Below are positions 1 to 5,937 of a stretch of DNA of 11,677 bases, one piece after another (the stretch's first letter is position 1; each line of letters starts with the position of its first letter). This stretch comes from Bacteroidales bacterium. GTDB taxonomy: Bacteria; Bacteroidota; Bacteroidia; Bacteroidales; WCHB1-69. The notes under the pieces are model-generated. The model was not told the DNA's origin. It saw only the letters and a program-made list of their open reading frames with translations, and did no database searches. The stretch lies in contig JAQUGA010000064.1 in assembly GCA_028684405.1 (NCBI GenBank), forward strand, positions 1-11,677. Reading direction: 5' to 3'. Made by a program: the position numbers and the translations under genes.

Positions 1-572
1 ATCGGTTTTACTTCTGCAACTGACTTTATCTCTTTTTTCAAAGGCTCTGCTTTTTGCTTTGGAGTCGAAGAACCAGCTGCTATTAGTGGTTTAGGAGCAG
101 AATTTATAGATCTATCGCTCAAAAGCAAGGCTTTTTCGGCATTTGCCAAACGTTCCATCTGTTCGGGATCGTCTTTTCCCCAACTGATAATTTCCATTCT
201 CACATCCACCACTCCTGCCCGAACAAATCCTAGGGCTTCGGCAACACCTTTTGAAACATCCAAATGCCGACCTTCAATAAAAGGACCGCGGTCGTTAATT
301 CGTACGATAACCGAACGGCGATTGTTTAAATTGGTCACCTTAACTTGTGTGTTAAAAGGCCACAGGCGATGCGCAGCAGTCATTTTATTATGAACATAAA
401 TTTCGCCGTTGGCAGTATGATTCCCAATAAACTCATCGCCATAAAAAGATGATTTACCATAATATATTCGATCTAATTCCCTCTCATTGTATGCTATTTG
501 AGAAACCACAAAGGAATGAAGAGAGAGAAAAATAATCAAAAAAATAGGTAAAAATATTTGTCTACCAAACAT
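1..572 (-). CDS. rlpA: RlpA-like septal ring lytic transglycosylase / DPBB protein (3' end cut by window edge)
   Basis: About 190 codons are visible, from the ATG at 570-572 leftward off the window; the stop is not seen. Residues 1-24 form a signal peptide (hydrophobic FLPIFLIIFL core, no lipobox Cys, probable cleavage before Q25), so export is expected. Residues 37-130 are a double-psi beta-barrel of the RlpA family: SSFYGDEF (41-48), HTANGE (52-57), MTAAHR (64-69), VRINDRGPF (90-98), then RHLDVS and AEALGF. Family knowledge: RlpA proteins bind or cleave peptidoglycan glycan strands. Glu57, His68 and Asp94 match the conserved acidic/His active-site positions; the residue three after Glu57, usually Asp, is Val60. 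A polar Lys/Pro-rich linker begins near residue 150. A C-terminal SPOR domain, present in some homologs, cannot be judged. The family call is confident; enzymatic activity is not. Confidence 0.88.
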   Translation of the reverse strand, partial: MFGRQIFLPIFLIIFLSLHSFVVSQIAYNERELDRIYYGKSSFYGDEFIGNHTANGEIYVHNKMTAAHRLWPFNTQVKVTNLNNRRSVIVRINDRGPFIEGRHLDVSKGVAEALGFVRAGVVDVRMEIISWGKDDPEQMERLANAEKALLLSDRSINSAPKPLIAAGSSTPKQKAEPLKKEIKSVAEVKP

Positions 573-668
573 AAAAATTGTATTTTAGTGCAAAATTTCA
601 CATTGAAAATAGTATACGTAATTAGTAATCATTTTGTTACAATCAATAATTAATAAAAAAGAGAAAGT
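573..668. promoter_or_regulatory. Divergent promoter region between rlpA-like gene and rubrerythrin
   Basis: This 96 bp AT-rich spacer must hold the start signals for both divergent genes. On the + strand TCATTTTG (629-636) is one mismatch from the Bacteroidota -7 consensus TAnnTTTG, with a TTG at 603-605 about 23 bp upstream, so it is a possible rubrerythrin promoter. No convincing element is seen for the leftward gene. Both start codons lack a strong Shine-Dalgarno, although AGAAAG precedes the rubrerythrin ATG. The assignment is tentative. Confidence 0.3.
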
Positions 669-1250
669 ATGGAATCAAAAAGTATTAAAGGAACACGCAC
701 CGAGCAAAATTTATTAAAAGCATTTGCCGGCGAATCACAAGCTAAAAACAGGTATACTTATTTTGCAAAAATAGCCCGCAAAGAGGGTTATGAGCAAATC
801 GCATCATTTTTTGAAGAGACAGCCTTGCAAGAAGAACAACATGCAAAAGTCTTCTTTAAATTTTTAGAAGGCGGCATGGTTGAAATTACGGCCTCCTACC
901 CTGCCGGAATTTTATCAACAACTCCCGAAAATCTTTTGGCTGCTGCCGAAGGTGAAAATGAAGAGTGGGCAATTCTATATCCTGCATTTGCGGAAGTAGC
1001 AAAAGAGGAAGGATTTCCAAAAATTGCCACTAAATTCAGAATGATTGCTCAAGTAGAAGCACATCACGAAAAAAGATATCGCAAACTTTTAGCAAATATC
1101 AAAAATGAAGAGGTTTTCAAAAAAGAACAACCCACTCAATGGATGTGCCGTAAATGTGGTTTTATTTACGAAGGAACAAAAGCACTGCAAAATTGCCCTG
1201 CCTGCGACCACCCTCAATCCTATTTTGAAATACTGAATGAAAATTACTAA
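669..1250 (+). CDS. rbr: Rubrerythrin (diiron + rubredoxin domains)
   Basis: A full-length 193-aa rubrerythrin. This cytoplasmic non-haem diiron peroxidase reduces H2O2 with electrons from rubredoxin or NADH-linked donors and protects anaerobes and microaerophiles from oxidative stress. The N-terminal ferritin-like four-helix domain (about 1-145) shows the diiron ligand pattern: Glu22 in FAGESQA, Glu55 and His58 in EEQH, Glu96/Glu99 in the third helix, Glu130 and His133 in VEAHHEKRY. The C-terminal rubredoxin-like domain (156-186) has CxxC pairs Cys160/Cys163 and Cys176/Cys179 for a single Fe. No ligand appears missing. The length matches classical Rbr of about 190 aa. It is monocistronic, with a divergent gene upstream and a strong terminator 20 bp after the stop. 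It suggests an anaerobic or microaerophilic lifestyle. Confidence 0.97.
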   Translation: MESKSIKGTRTEQNLLKAFAGESQAKNRYTYFAKIARKEGYEQIASFFEETALQEEQHAKVFFKFLEGGMVEITASYPAGILSTTPENLLAAAEGENEEWAILYPAFAEVAKEEGFPKIATKFRMIAQVEAHHEKRYRKLLANIKNEEVFKKEQPTQWMCRKCGFIYEGTKALQNCPACDHPQSYFEILNENY

Positions 1251-1270
1251 ACTTCTACAATTTAATATAA

Positions 1271-1300
1271 ACTCCAGAAATCATTCTGGAGTTTTTTTTT
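1271..1300 (+). terminator. Rho-independent terminator of rubrerythrin
   Basis: A perfect 9-bp stem, ACTCCAGAA (1271-1279) with TTCTGGAGT (1284-1292), closes a 4-nt ATCA loop and runs into a T tract ending at 1300. It lies 20 bp after the rubrerythrin stop, so it insulates that gene from the downstream parS and repeat region. Confidence 0.93.
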
Positions 1301-1364
1301 GAATAATATTTTAAAGATATACAGATAATTTCACTCGTTTTTTCTCTTAGAAAATCGAGTAATT

Positions 1365-1380
1365 TGTTCCACGTGAAACA
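1365..1380 (+). other. parS: parS centromere site (ParB binding), copy 1
   Basis: The 16-mer TGTTCCACGTGAAACA fits the broadly conserved bacterial parS consensus TGTTNCACGTGAAACA with no mismatch. It is a near-perfect palindrome with one asymmetric position (C at position 5). ParB (Spo0J) loads as a CTP-dependent clamp at such sites and recruits SMC/condensin in origin-proximal DNA. It lies in non-coding DNA between two terminators, where a selected non-coding site would be expected. An identical copy in inverse orientation is at 10147-10162. No parA or parB gene is inside the window. Confidence 0.88.
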
Positions 1381-1416
1381 ATCTTATAAGTAGCTATCAG
1401 TCAAGATTTAAAGCAT

Positions 1417-1450
1417 AAAAAAAAACAGTCCTTAATAAGGCTGTTTTTTT
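1417..1450. terminator. Bidirectional terminator hairpin
   Basis: An A run (1417-1425), then CAG-T-CCTT (1426-1433), loop AAT, then AAGG-CTG (1437-1443) and a T run (1444-1450). The stem is 7 bp with one bulged T, extended by A:T pairs. Because it is flanked by A tracts on one side and T tracts on the other, it can work on either strand. It could catch read-through from rubrerythrin and also leftward transcripts from the nadA/MORN-type pair, whose last stop is about 355 bp away. Confidence 0.7.
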
Positions 1451-1525
1451 GTATAAAATTGGAGCTGAACATTGGAATGTAAATCAGAAATTATTGCTCC
1501 CTTGGAGATTAAGCTGTTTTTGTTA

Positions 1526-1548
1526 TTGAGCGTAGCCGAAATGCTCAA
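1526..1548. repeat. Small palindrome of dispersed-repeat type (TTGAGC...GCTCAA)
   Basis: The inverted repeat TTGAGC (1526-1531) / GCTCAA (1543-1548) surrounds GTAGCCGAAAT. From memory, GAGCGTAGCCGAA-like words recur in many Bacteroidota intergenic regions, so this is probably one copy of a dispersed palindromic element. That cannot be confirmed from one window. Confidence 0.45.
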
Positions 1549-1610
1549 CCATAATAATTTCCATATATTTATAAAATAGATAATTGCTTTTTTAAGATTT
1601 TTTTCTCTTA

Positions 1611-1670
1611 CAATCCCGAAGGGATTGAATGTTTATTGTTTTCTATAAACATGTGAATCCTACGGATTCA
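1611..1670. repeat. Pair of REP-like hairpins
   Basis: Two perfect 7-bp hairpins of identical architecture lie 43 nt apart: CAATCCC-GAA-GGGATTG (1611-1627) and TGAATCC-TAC-GGATTCA (1654-1670). Each has a 3-nt loop. Short paired hairpins of this style resemble REP/REPIN elements mobilised by RAYT (TnpA_REP) transposases, and similar words are common between Bacteroidota genes. No transposase is present here, so it would be a non-autonomous copy or relic. Confidence 0.55.
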
Positions 1671-1736
1671 AATTAACAACAGGTTTTAGGGGGTTTTGTT
1701 TTAATAAACAGAATGTTATGCTCTAAAAATTCAAGT

Positions 1737-1790
1737 GTCTGAATTAGAAATTTCGCTGGCAAGGCTTGCGACGTAACGCAGCCATCAGAC
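1737..1790. repeat. 54-nt imperfect nested palindrome
   Basis: Outer arms GTCTGA (1737-1742) and TCAGAC (1785-1790) enclose an inner hairpin in which GGC-T-TGCG pairs with CGCAGCC around an ACGTAA loop, with one bulged T. The GC-rich core stands out from the AT-rich surroundings. It lies just after (in leftward sense) the stop of the repeat protein gene. It could be part of the same dispersed repeat cluster or a weak transcript-end structure; there is no T tract, so a classical terminator is unlikely. Confidence 0.45.
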
Positions 1791-1804
1791 TTTATAAACA
1801 GACA

Positions 1805-3340
1805 TTAGTCGTTAATACTTTCAGGAAGTTCGGGAACAATTTTAGTTCCTTCATAGCGCATTTCAACGCCTTTACGATAGGTTACGGTTAAATATAAATC
1901 TCCATTTTCATCAAATTTTTGCCATAAACCATGTTTGCGTCCTAAAATATAGGTTCCATATTCTCTTAGTTTTCCATTAGGCCAATACGAAGTATATTTT
2001 CCATCGGGATTGTCGTCGGTAAAATTAATCTGGTATGCTTTATTCCCATTATCATAGGTTCCTATCCAAAGTCCTTCTCGCAAACCCTCTCTATACGATC
2101 CTTCTTCCAAAAAATCTCCATAATGTATAATCCAAGGTCCCTCTTCTTTGCCGTCTATAAATTCGCCTTTGCTTAATATCTCTTCAGTTTCTTTATATTC
2201 GACATACAATCCTTCTAATTTTCCATTTTCATAATTTTCTTCCCTCAAGGTTTTTCCATTTTCATAATACCACAACCACTGTCCAATTTTTTTTCCTTGA
2301 TTATTAAACGTACCTGTCATTTCTAAAATTCCACTTGGAAAATAATATTTCCAGCTTTTCACAGGACGATTGTCAATATAAGAACCTTCGGCTCGAAGCT
2401 TGTTTTTTTCGTACAATTCTTTCCAAGGACCTTGCTTGAGACCATTTTCGTCGATAATTCCCACTCCTATTAATTCGCCTTCGTTAAATAAATAACCATC
2501 TACAATTTTTCCTTCTTCCGAATATTCTCTTCTAATTCCATGTGGTTTATTATTCAAATACGTTTGGATTACCTTTTGCTTTCCATCGATATAATAATCA
2601 ATGCGTGTTTCTAAAATTCGTGTCTCTTCGGCTCCTTCAATAATATTTCCGTTGATATATTTTTCTAATTTCTCTAAATTACCCTCTTCATTAAAGTATT
2701 TGAAAAAACCATCTTTTTTTCCATTCAAATAAAATCCTTCATTTTTTACATGACCATTTTCATAAAATTCTTTCCAAATTCCTTGTTTTAAACCAGATTT
2801 GTCTTTTCTATTAATATATTCACGTTTTAAAATATATCCTTTTTGATATTCTATAATAGAAATAGTTAATCCTTCCTCATTAAATTCTTTAGCCGTTCCT
2901 TCTTCTAAACCATTTACAAAAGGGATCTCTTTAATTAATTGATTTTTAGAATTATAATGTTTTTCAAAACCCTCTTTTAAATCATTTTTAAACGTTTCTA
3001 TTATTTTTCCTTTTTCTGGTAAATAGGTAGTTTTAATACCTTCTTTTTTTCCTTCTACATAATTCAAGGTCATATAAAGTTCGCCATTTGGAAGATAAAA
3101 ACTCCACAAACTATCCAATAAATTATTTTTTCTGTTTCCCGAAGAAACAAGAATTCCCTCTTCGTTGTAGGATTTCCATAAACCTTCGGGCTGCCCATTT
3201 TTCATATATCCTTCACTGGAAATTTTACCATTAGAATGATAAAAAACGTTTAAACCATTGGGATCGATTTTTTGTGAAAATGAAGAGAATACAATTATTA
3301 TAAATACGAATAATAGCGAAAATTTTAAATATATTTTCAT
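1805..3340 (-). CDS. Secreted MORN_2/YwqK-type repeat protein
   Basis: 511 aa from the ATG at 3338-3340. A TTG nine codons upstream (3367) would only add residues ahead of the signal peptide, so I prefer the ATG. The N-terminus (MKIYLKFSLLFVFIIIVFSSFSQ) is a signal peptide without a lipobox Cys, so a periplasmic or exported protein is expected. The rest is about 17 degenerate units of about 22-24 residues with the pattern (L/I/P)W-x-x-Y-x-x-x-G-x-(5)-G-x-Y-x-x-G-x-x-(D/E)G, for example units starting LWKSY, IWKEF, PWKEL, LWIGT and LWQKF. This is the MORN_2 / 'antitoxin component YwqK' family, whose repeats form extended beta-hairpin arrays. Known members are uncharacterised in function. Units 6 and 8 carry longer insertions. 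It ends in a short acidic tail. It lies 42 bp downstream of nadA on the same strand, so the two are probably co-transcribed, though no functional link is evident. Confidence 0.85.
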   Translation of the reverse strand: MKIYLKFSLLFVFIIIVFSSFSQKIDPNGLNVFYHSNGKISSEGYMKNGQPEGLWKSYNEEGILVSSGNRKNNLLDSLWSFYLPNGELYMTLNYVEGKKEGIKTTYLPEKGKIIETFKNDLKEGFEKHYNSKNQLIKEIPFVNGLEEGTAKEFNEEGLTISIIEYQKGYILKREYINRKDKSGLKQGIWKEFYENGHVKNEGFYLNGKKDGFFKYFNEEGNLEKLEKYINGNIIEGAEETRILETRIDYYIDGKQKVIQTYLNNKPHGIRREYSEEGKIVDGYLFNEGELIGVGIIDENGLKQGPWKELYEKNKLRAEGSYIDNRPVKSWKYYFPSGILEMTGTFNNQGKKIGQWLWYYENGKTLREENYENGKLEGLYVEYKETEEILSKGEFIDGKEEGPWIIHYGDFLEEGSYREGLREGLWIGTYDNGNKAYQINFTDDNPDGKYTSYWPNGKLREYGTYILGRKHGLWQKFDENGDLYLTVTYRKGVEMRYEGTKIVPELPESIND

Positions 3341-3382
3341 ACGAATAAATATTTTATCTGGAAACAAGCTAGAAAGAGATAA

Positions 3383-4309
3383 TTATATGATTTCGAGCAT
3401 TTTAAGTAAAGGTACTTTAGCTTTTTGTATTATATCGTATGACAAATATACTTGATTTGTTTCATTTTTTAAACAATTTTTTATATTTTCCAAATTATTT
3501 AATTTCATATAAGGACAATCGTTGCAATTACAATTTTCATCGGAAGGAAGAACCACAAAAGTTTTTTGAGGTGAATATTTAGTCATTTGATGAATAATTC
3601 CAGTTTCGGTAGCCACAATATATTTTTGTGCATCGTCTTTCTGTGTAAAATCCAACATGGCTTTGGTAGAACCAATAAAATCGGCTATTTCTAAAATGAT
3701 TGCTTTGCATTCGGGATGTGCAATTACCTTAGCATCAGGATGTTCTTTCATTAACTCAATTAATTTTTCTGATTTTAATTGATTATGAACATGACATGCG
3801 CCGTCCCACAACAACATATTTCGTCCTGTAACACTATTAATGTAAGCTCCTAAATTTCGATCGGGGGCAAAAATTAATTTTTCATCTTTATCAAAAGATT
3901 CAACAATTTTAACGGCATTGCTCGAAGTACAAATAATATCCGACATTGTTTTAATTTCTGCCGAACAATTTATATATGAAATTACTTTATGATTTGGATG
4001 TTTTTTAAGAAATTCTCGAAATTCTTCCGGAGGACATGAATCAGCCAACGAACATTTTGAATTAAAATCGGGAACCAAAACCTTTTTGTTCGGATTTAAA
4101 ATTTTTGCCGTTTCGGCCATAAAATGTACTCCTGCAAAAACAATAATATCTGCTTCTGTTTTTTGTGCATAGTGAGCCAAAGCTAGACTATCTCCAACAA
4201 AATCAGATATTTCCTGTACTTCCGAAAGAGTGTAATAATGAGATAAAATTATAGCATTCTTTTGAGTTTTCAACAATTCTATTTCATTAATAATAGTTCT
4301 GTTTTTCAT
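3383..4309 (-). CDS. nadA: Quinolinate synthase A
   Basis: 308 aa, the usual length of compact NadA. It is a [4Fe-4S] enzyme that condenses iminoaspartate with dihydroxyacetone phosphate to give quinolinate, in de novo NAD biosynthesis in the cytoplasm. The three homologous domains are visible. Active-site residues include His24 and Tyr26 in ILSHYYT and the SDFVGDS segment (35-41). The cluster-ligand cysteines are Cys86 (NSKCSLADSCP), Cys172 (WDGACHVHNQ) and Cys265 (CNCNDCPYM). CTSSNA (127-132), AHPECK (197-202) and TETGIIHQM (234-242) are also typical. The start is the ATG at 4307-4309. Its usual partners nadB and nadC are not adjacent. It heads a leftward pair with the repeat protein and diverges from rpiB. 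Confidence 0.97.
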   Translation of the reverse strand: MKNRTIINEIELLKTQKNAIILSHYYTLSEVQEISDFVGDSLALAHYAQKTEADIIVFAGVHFMAETAKILNPNKKVLVPDFNSKCSLADSCPPEEFREFLKKHPNHKVISYINCSAEIKTMSDIICTSSNAVKIVESFDKDEKLIFAPDRNLGAYINSVTGRNMLLWDGACHVHNQLKSEKLIELMKEHPDAKVIAHPECKAIILEIADFIGSTKAMLDFTQKDDAQKYIVATETGIIHQMTKYSPQKTFVVLPSDENCNCNDCPYMKLNNLENIKNCLKNETNQVYLSYDIIQKAKVPLLKMLEII

Positions 4310-4382
4310 TTTAAATTAATATTATTAGTAATATAAGGCTGTTAATTGGTGAATAAAATTACTCCTTTTTTTTTGTATTTGT

Positions 4383-4390
4383 CAAATATA
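4383..4390 (-). promoter_or_regulatory. Possible nadA -7 promoter element
   Basis: Read on the minus strand this is TATATTTG, an exact match to the Bacteroidota sigma-ABfr -7 consensus TAnnTTTG, 73 bp before the nadA ATG. A TTTG lies only 11 bp further upstream, closer than the usual -33 spacing of about 19-21 bp, so the -33 box is unclear. The element abuts a DnaA-box-like sequence at 4396-4404, so DnaA binding could influence nadA transcription. Confidence 0.35.
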
Positions 4391-4395
4391 TTATC

Positions 4396-4404
4396 TTATC
4401 AACA
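4396..4404 (+). promoter_or_regulatory. DnaA-box-like 9-mer
   Basis: TTATCAACA differs from the consensus DnaA box TTATCCACA at one position. The same 9-mer recurs at 4551-4559 and inverted at 4534-4542, which argues for a selected motif rather than a chance match in AT-rich DNA. Confidence 0.5.
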
Positions 4405-4531
4405 AATTATTAACCTTCCGAAAATAATTAAGCTACTATCAATGTAATAATTAGCTCTTTTGATGAACATAGATATTTTTTGTTGTAAAACATAAATGTT
4501 GATACTTTTGTTCATCTTTTATCTTGTATAT

Positions 4532-4561
4532 TTTGTTGATAAATTGTAGTTTATCAACAAA
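4532..4561. promoter_or_regulatory. Inverted pair of DnaA-box-like 9-mers in a perfect 12-bp palindrome
   Basis: TTTGTTGATAAA (4532-4543), a 6-nt spacer TTGTAG, then TTTATCAACAAA (4550-4561). The arms are perfectly complementary, and each contains a TTATCAACA word (4534-4542 on the minus strand, 4551-4559 on the plus strand). Convergent or divergent DnaA-box pairs of this kind are typical of origins. As an alternative the palindrome could be an operator for a dimeric repressor of nadA or rpiB. Confidence 0.55.
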
Positions 4562-4620
4562 TTTATTTCAAAAACGCAAATAATACAAAAAACATAAAGT
4601 TATTAATAGTTATTAAGACA

Positions 4621-4629
4621 TTATGCACA
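4621..4629 (+). promoter_or_regulatory. Exact DnaA box (TTATNCACA)
   Basis: TTATGCACA is a full match to the relaxed DnaA box consensus TTATNCACA. It is bordered on its left by a very AT-rich stretch (4561-4620) that could serve as the unwinding element. Confidence 0.55.
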
Positions 4630-4692
4630 TGTTTTCAATACTTATTCAACAGAAATTACTAATTTTGTATACAGATTTTTTAATCCATGGTT

Positions 4693-4718
4693 TTATAACT
4701 ATATAAAGATAGTTATAA
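4693..4718. repeat. Perfect 10-bp inverted repeat upstream of rpiB
   Basis: TTATAACTAT (4693-4702), spacer ATAAAG, ATAGTTATAA (4709-4718). It lies 72 bp before the rpiB start and has no T tract after it, so a terminator is unlikely. It could be an operator for the rpiB-mnmG gene run, or an origin element. Confidence 0.5.
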
Positions 4719-4790
4719 TCTTTGAAAAATTACTTTTTTTAAAACAAAAATTTATATTATTGTTTTTAGTATACTCTAAATCATTGACTT

Positions 4791-5222
4791 ATGAAAATAA
4801 TATTGGCTTCTGACCATGCTGGATTTACAATTAAAGAGCATATAAAAGCGTTTCTTTTAAAACAAGAAATAGAAGTTCTCGATTATGGAACTTTTTCATA
4901 CGACAGTGTCGATTATCCCGATTTTTCACACGCTGCTGCTTTGCAAGTAACCGAAGATGTTGACAGCATAGGAATTTTAATTTGTGGTTCAGGAAATGGA
5001 ATTTGTATGACCGCCAATAAACATATTGGCATTCGTGCTGCTTTGTGCTGGAACGAAGAAATTGCCATGATGGCTCGTGCTCACAATGATGCTAACATTT
5101 TGTGCATGCCCGGAAGATATCTCACGGTTTTGGAAGCAGAAGCCATTACTACTACTTTTTTAAACACTAAATTTGAAGGCGGACGACATTTATTGCGGAT
5201 CAATAAAATTGAAAATGAATAA
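4791..5222 (+). CDS. rpiB: Ribose-5-phosphate isomerase B
   Basis: 143 aa, the full length for the RpiB/LacA/LacB family. It interconverts ribose 5-phosphate and ribulose 5-phosphate in the non-oxidative pentose phosphate pathway, in the cytoplasm. The N-terminal ASDHAG motif (Asp8, His9) binds the substrate. DYGTFS and DYPDF (41-45) follow. The catalytic loop CGSGNGICM has Cys65, matching the base of the E. coli-type enzymes, and Ser67, in the place of the usual Thr. His98 and Asn99 in AHNDANIL, and the C-terminal GGRH segment, complete the phosphate and ring-opening site. It is the first gene of the rightward run, and its last 8 bases overlap the next gene, which suggests translational coupling. 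Confidence 0.96.
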   Translation: MKIILASDHAGFTIKEHIKAFLLKQEIEVLDYGTFSYDSVDYPDFSHAAALQVTEDVDSIGILICGSGNGICMTANKHIGIRAALCWNEEIAMMARAHNDANILCMPGRYLTVLEAEAITTTFLNTKFEGGRHLLRINKIENE

Positions 5223-5937
5223 TTTACTCATCTTATCAAAAAGAAAGATTATTAATAATCTGGATGAAGTTTTATTGGATATTGAAAAAAATATTCGAAC
5301 CAGTAGCCATACTTTGCAATGGATTAATAGCGATGTAAATCAGAATGTTATCCGAAAAAAAGAAAAAAAAGTGTTTTATATTACCGAAGGAAATTTAATA
5401 ATATATTTGGATGATAACGTTGAAGCAATTGAAAAATCGCTGATTCTCACCCCTCGGAATATTTTATCCAACATGAATGATTTTTATGAAATTTTGAAAA
5501 TAAATAAATATTCGACAAATTTTCAAATTATCAACTTAAATACAATTAAATTTAAACTTATCATCTATTTTACCATTCGCAATAAAGATTTGAAAATGTT
5601 GAAAGACAAACATTTACGCAAACTATTTTATTGTATAGATTGTGGTAAATGCCAAACTGTTTGTCCTATTAATTTAGTTGTTTCTGATTTTTCACCCATT
5701 GGTGATATCCTTCGTCAATACGAAGAGAACGACTCTATTAATGAGCCTTTATGCACTTCGTGTAAAGCTTGCGAAAAAGTTTGTCCAGTCAATATTAAAT
5801 TATCAGAATATTTGCTCAATTTAAAATTTAAAAAAGACAAATCCTTTACCGAACGCATCCTACTTCTTTTTAATAAAAAAGAGAAATATCAAATCAAAAC
5901 CAATAAATACATTAATAATAGATTGAAAAGTACGTGA
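5215..5937 (+). CDS. Shortened LutB/LldF-like protein with two 4Fe-4S clusters
   Basis: 240 aa from the ATG at 5215-5217, which overlaps the rpiB stop by 8 bp; an upstream in-frame TTG at 5173 lies deep in rpiB and is less likely. The C-terminal third has two ferredoxin motifs: Cys140/143/146/150 (CIDCGKCQTVCP) and Cys180/183/186/190 (CTSCKACEKVCP), enough for two [4Fe-4S] clusters. The region between (PIG at 161-163) and before them (ITEGN at 56-60, EAIEKSLILTPRNI at 70-83) reads like the second half of LutB/LldF/YkgF, where TNEGN, a GIEK motif and a PIG precede the second cluster. LutB is about 470 aa, so the first half of its LUD domain is missing. No LutA or LutC partner is nearby. Role unknown; an electron carrier is a reasonable inference. 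No signal peptide or membrane segment. Its stop overlaps the next gene by 4 bp. Confidence 0.72.
   Translation: MNNLLILSKRKIINNLDEVLLDIEKNIRTSSHTLQWINSDVNQNVIRKKEKKVFYITEGNLIIYLDDNVEAIEKSLILTPRNILSNMNDFYEILKINKYSTNFQIINLNTIKFKLIIYFTIRNKDLKMLKDKHLRKLFYCIDCGKCQTVCPINLVVSDFSPIGDILRQYEENDSINEPLCTSCKACEKVCPVNIKLSEYLLNLKFKKDKSFTERILLLFNKKEKYQIKTNKYINNRLKST

Larger units (their letters stand above)
1251..1804. other. Gene-free interval between rubrerythrin and the repeat-protein gene
   Basis: I find no credible coding region in these 554 bases. The interval contains two terminator hairpins, the parS site and the palindrome cluster described separately. The two genes bounding it converge, so promoters are not expected. 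The part from about 1500 to 1800 looks like accumulated palindromic repeat DNA rather than a decayed gene. Confidence 0.6.
4310..4790. other. oriC: Candidate chromosomal replication origin (oriC)
   Basis: This 481 bp gene-free, strongly AT-rich region separates the leftward nadA from the rightward rpiB. It has one exact DnaA box (4621), three TTATCAACA boxes (4396, 4534 minus, 4551), a weaker GTATCAACA on the minus strand (4497-4505), two perfect inverted repeats with 6-nt spacers (4532-4561 and 4693-4718), and long A/T runs suited to unwinding. Most genes on either side point away from it, parS sites flank it at about 3 kb and 5.4 kb, and mnmG, a classical origin neighbour, is close. I infer an origin. 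A promoter region alone would not need this density of boxes, but it also has to carry the rpiB and nadA promoters. Confidence 0.6.

Noticed and set aside
1805..3340. Reading the YwqK-type repeat protein as an antitoxin of a toxin-antitoxin pair
   Set aside because: The 'antitoxin component' label is inherited by annotation. This protein is exported, very long, and has no toxin gene beside it.
3341..3367. TTG start for the repeat protein, nine codons upstream
   Set aside because: It would place extra residues in front of a clean signal peptide; the ATG at 3340 starts exactly at the usual Lys-containing n-region.
3258..3455. Plus-strand 65-codon open frame across the nadA/repeat-protein junction
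   Set aside because: It is antisense to two well-supported genes and has no recognisable features.
4462..4516. Distant inverted words GATGAACA (4462-4469) and TGTTCATC (4509-4516)
   Set aside because: The 8-bp arms are separated by 39 bp in AT-rich DNA, which is compatible with chance; kept only as a note for origin footprinting.
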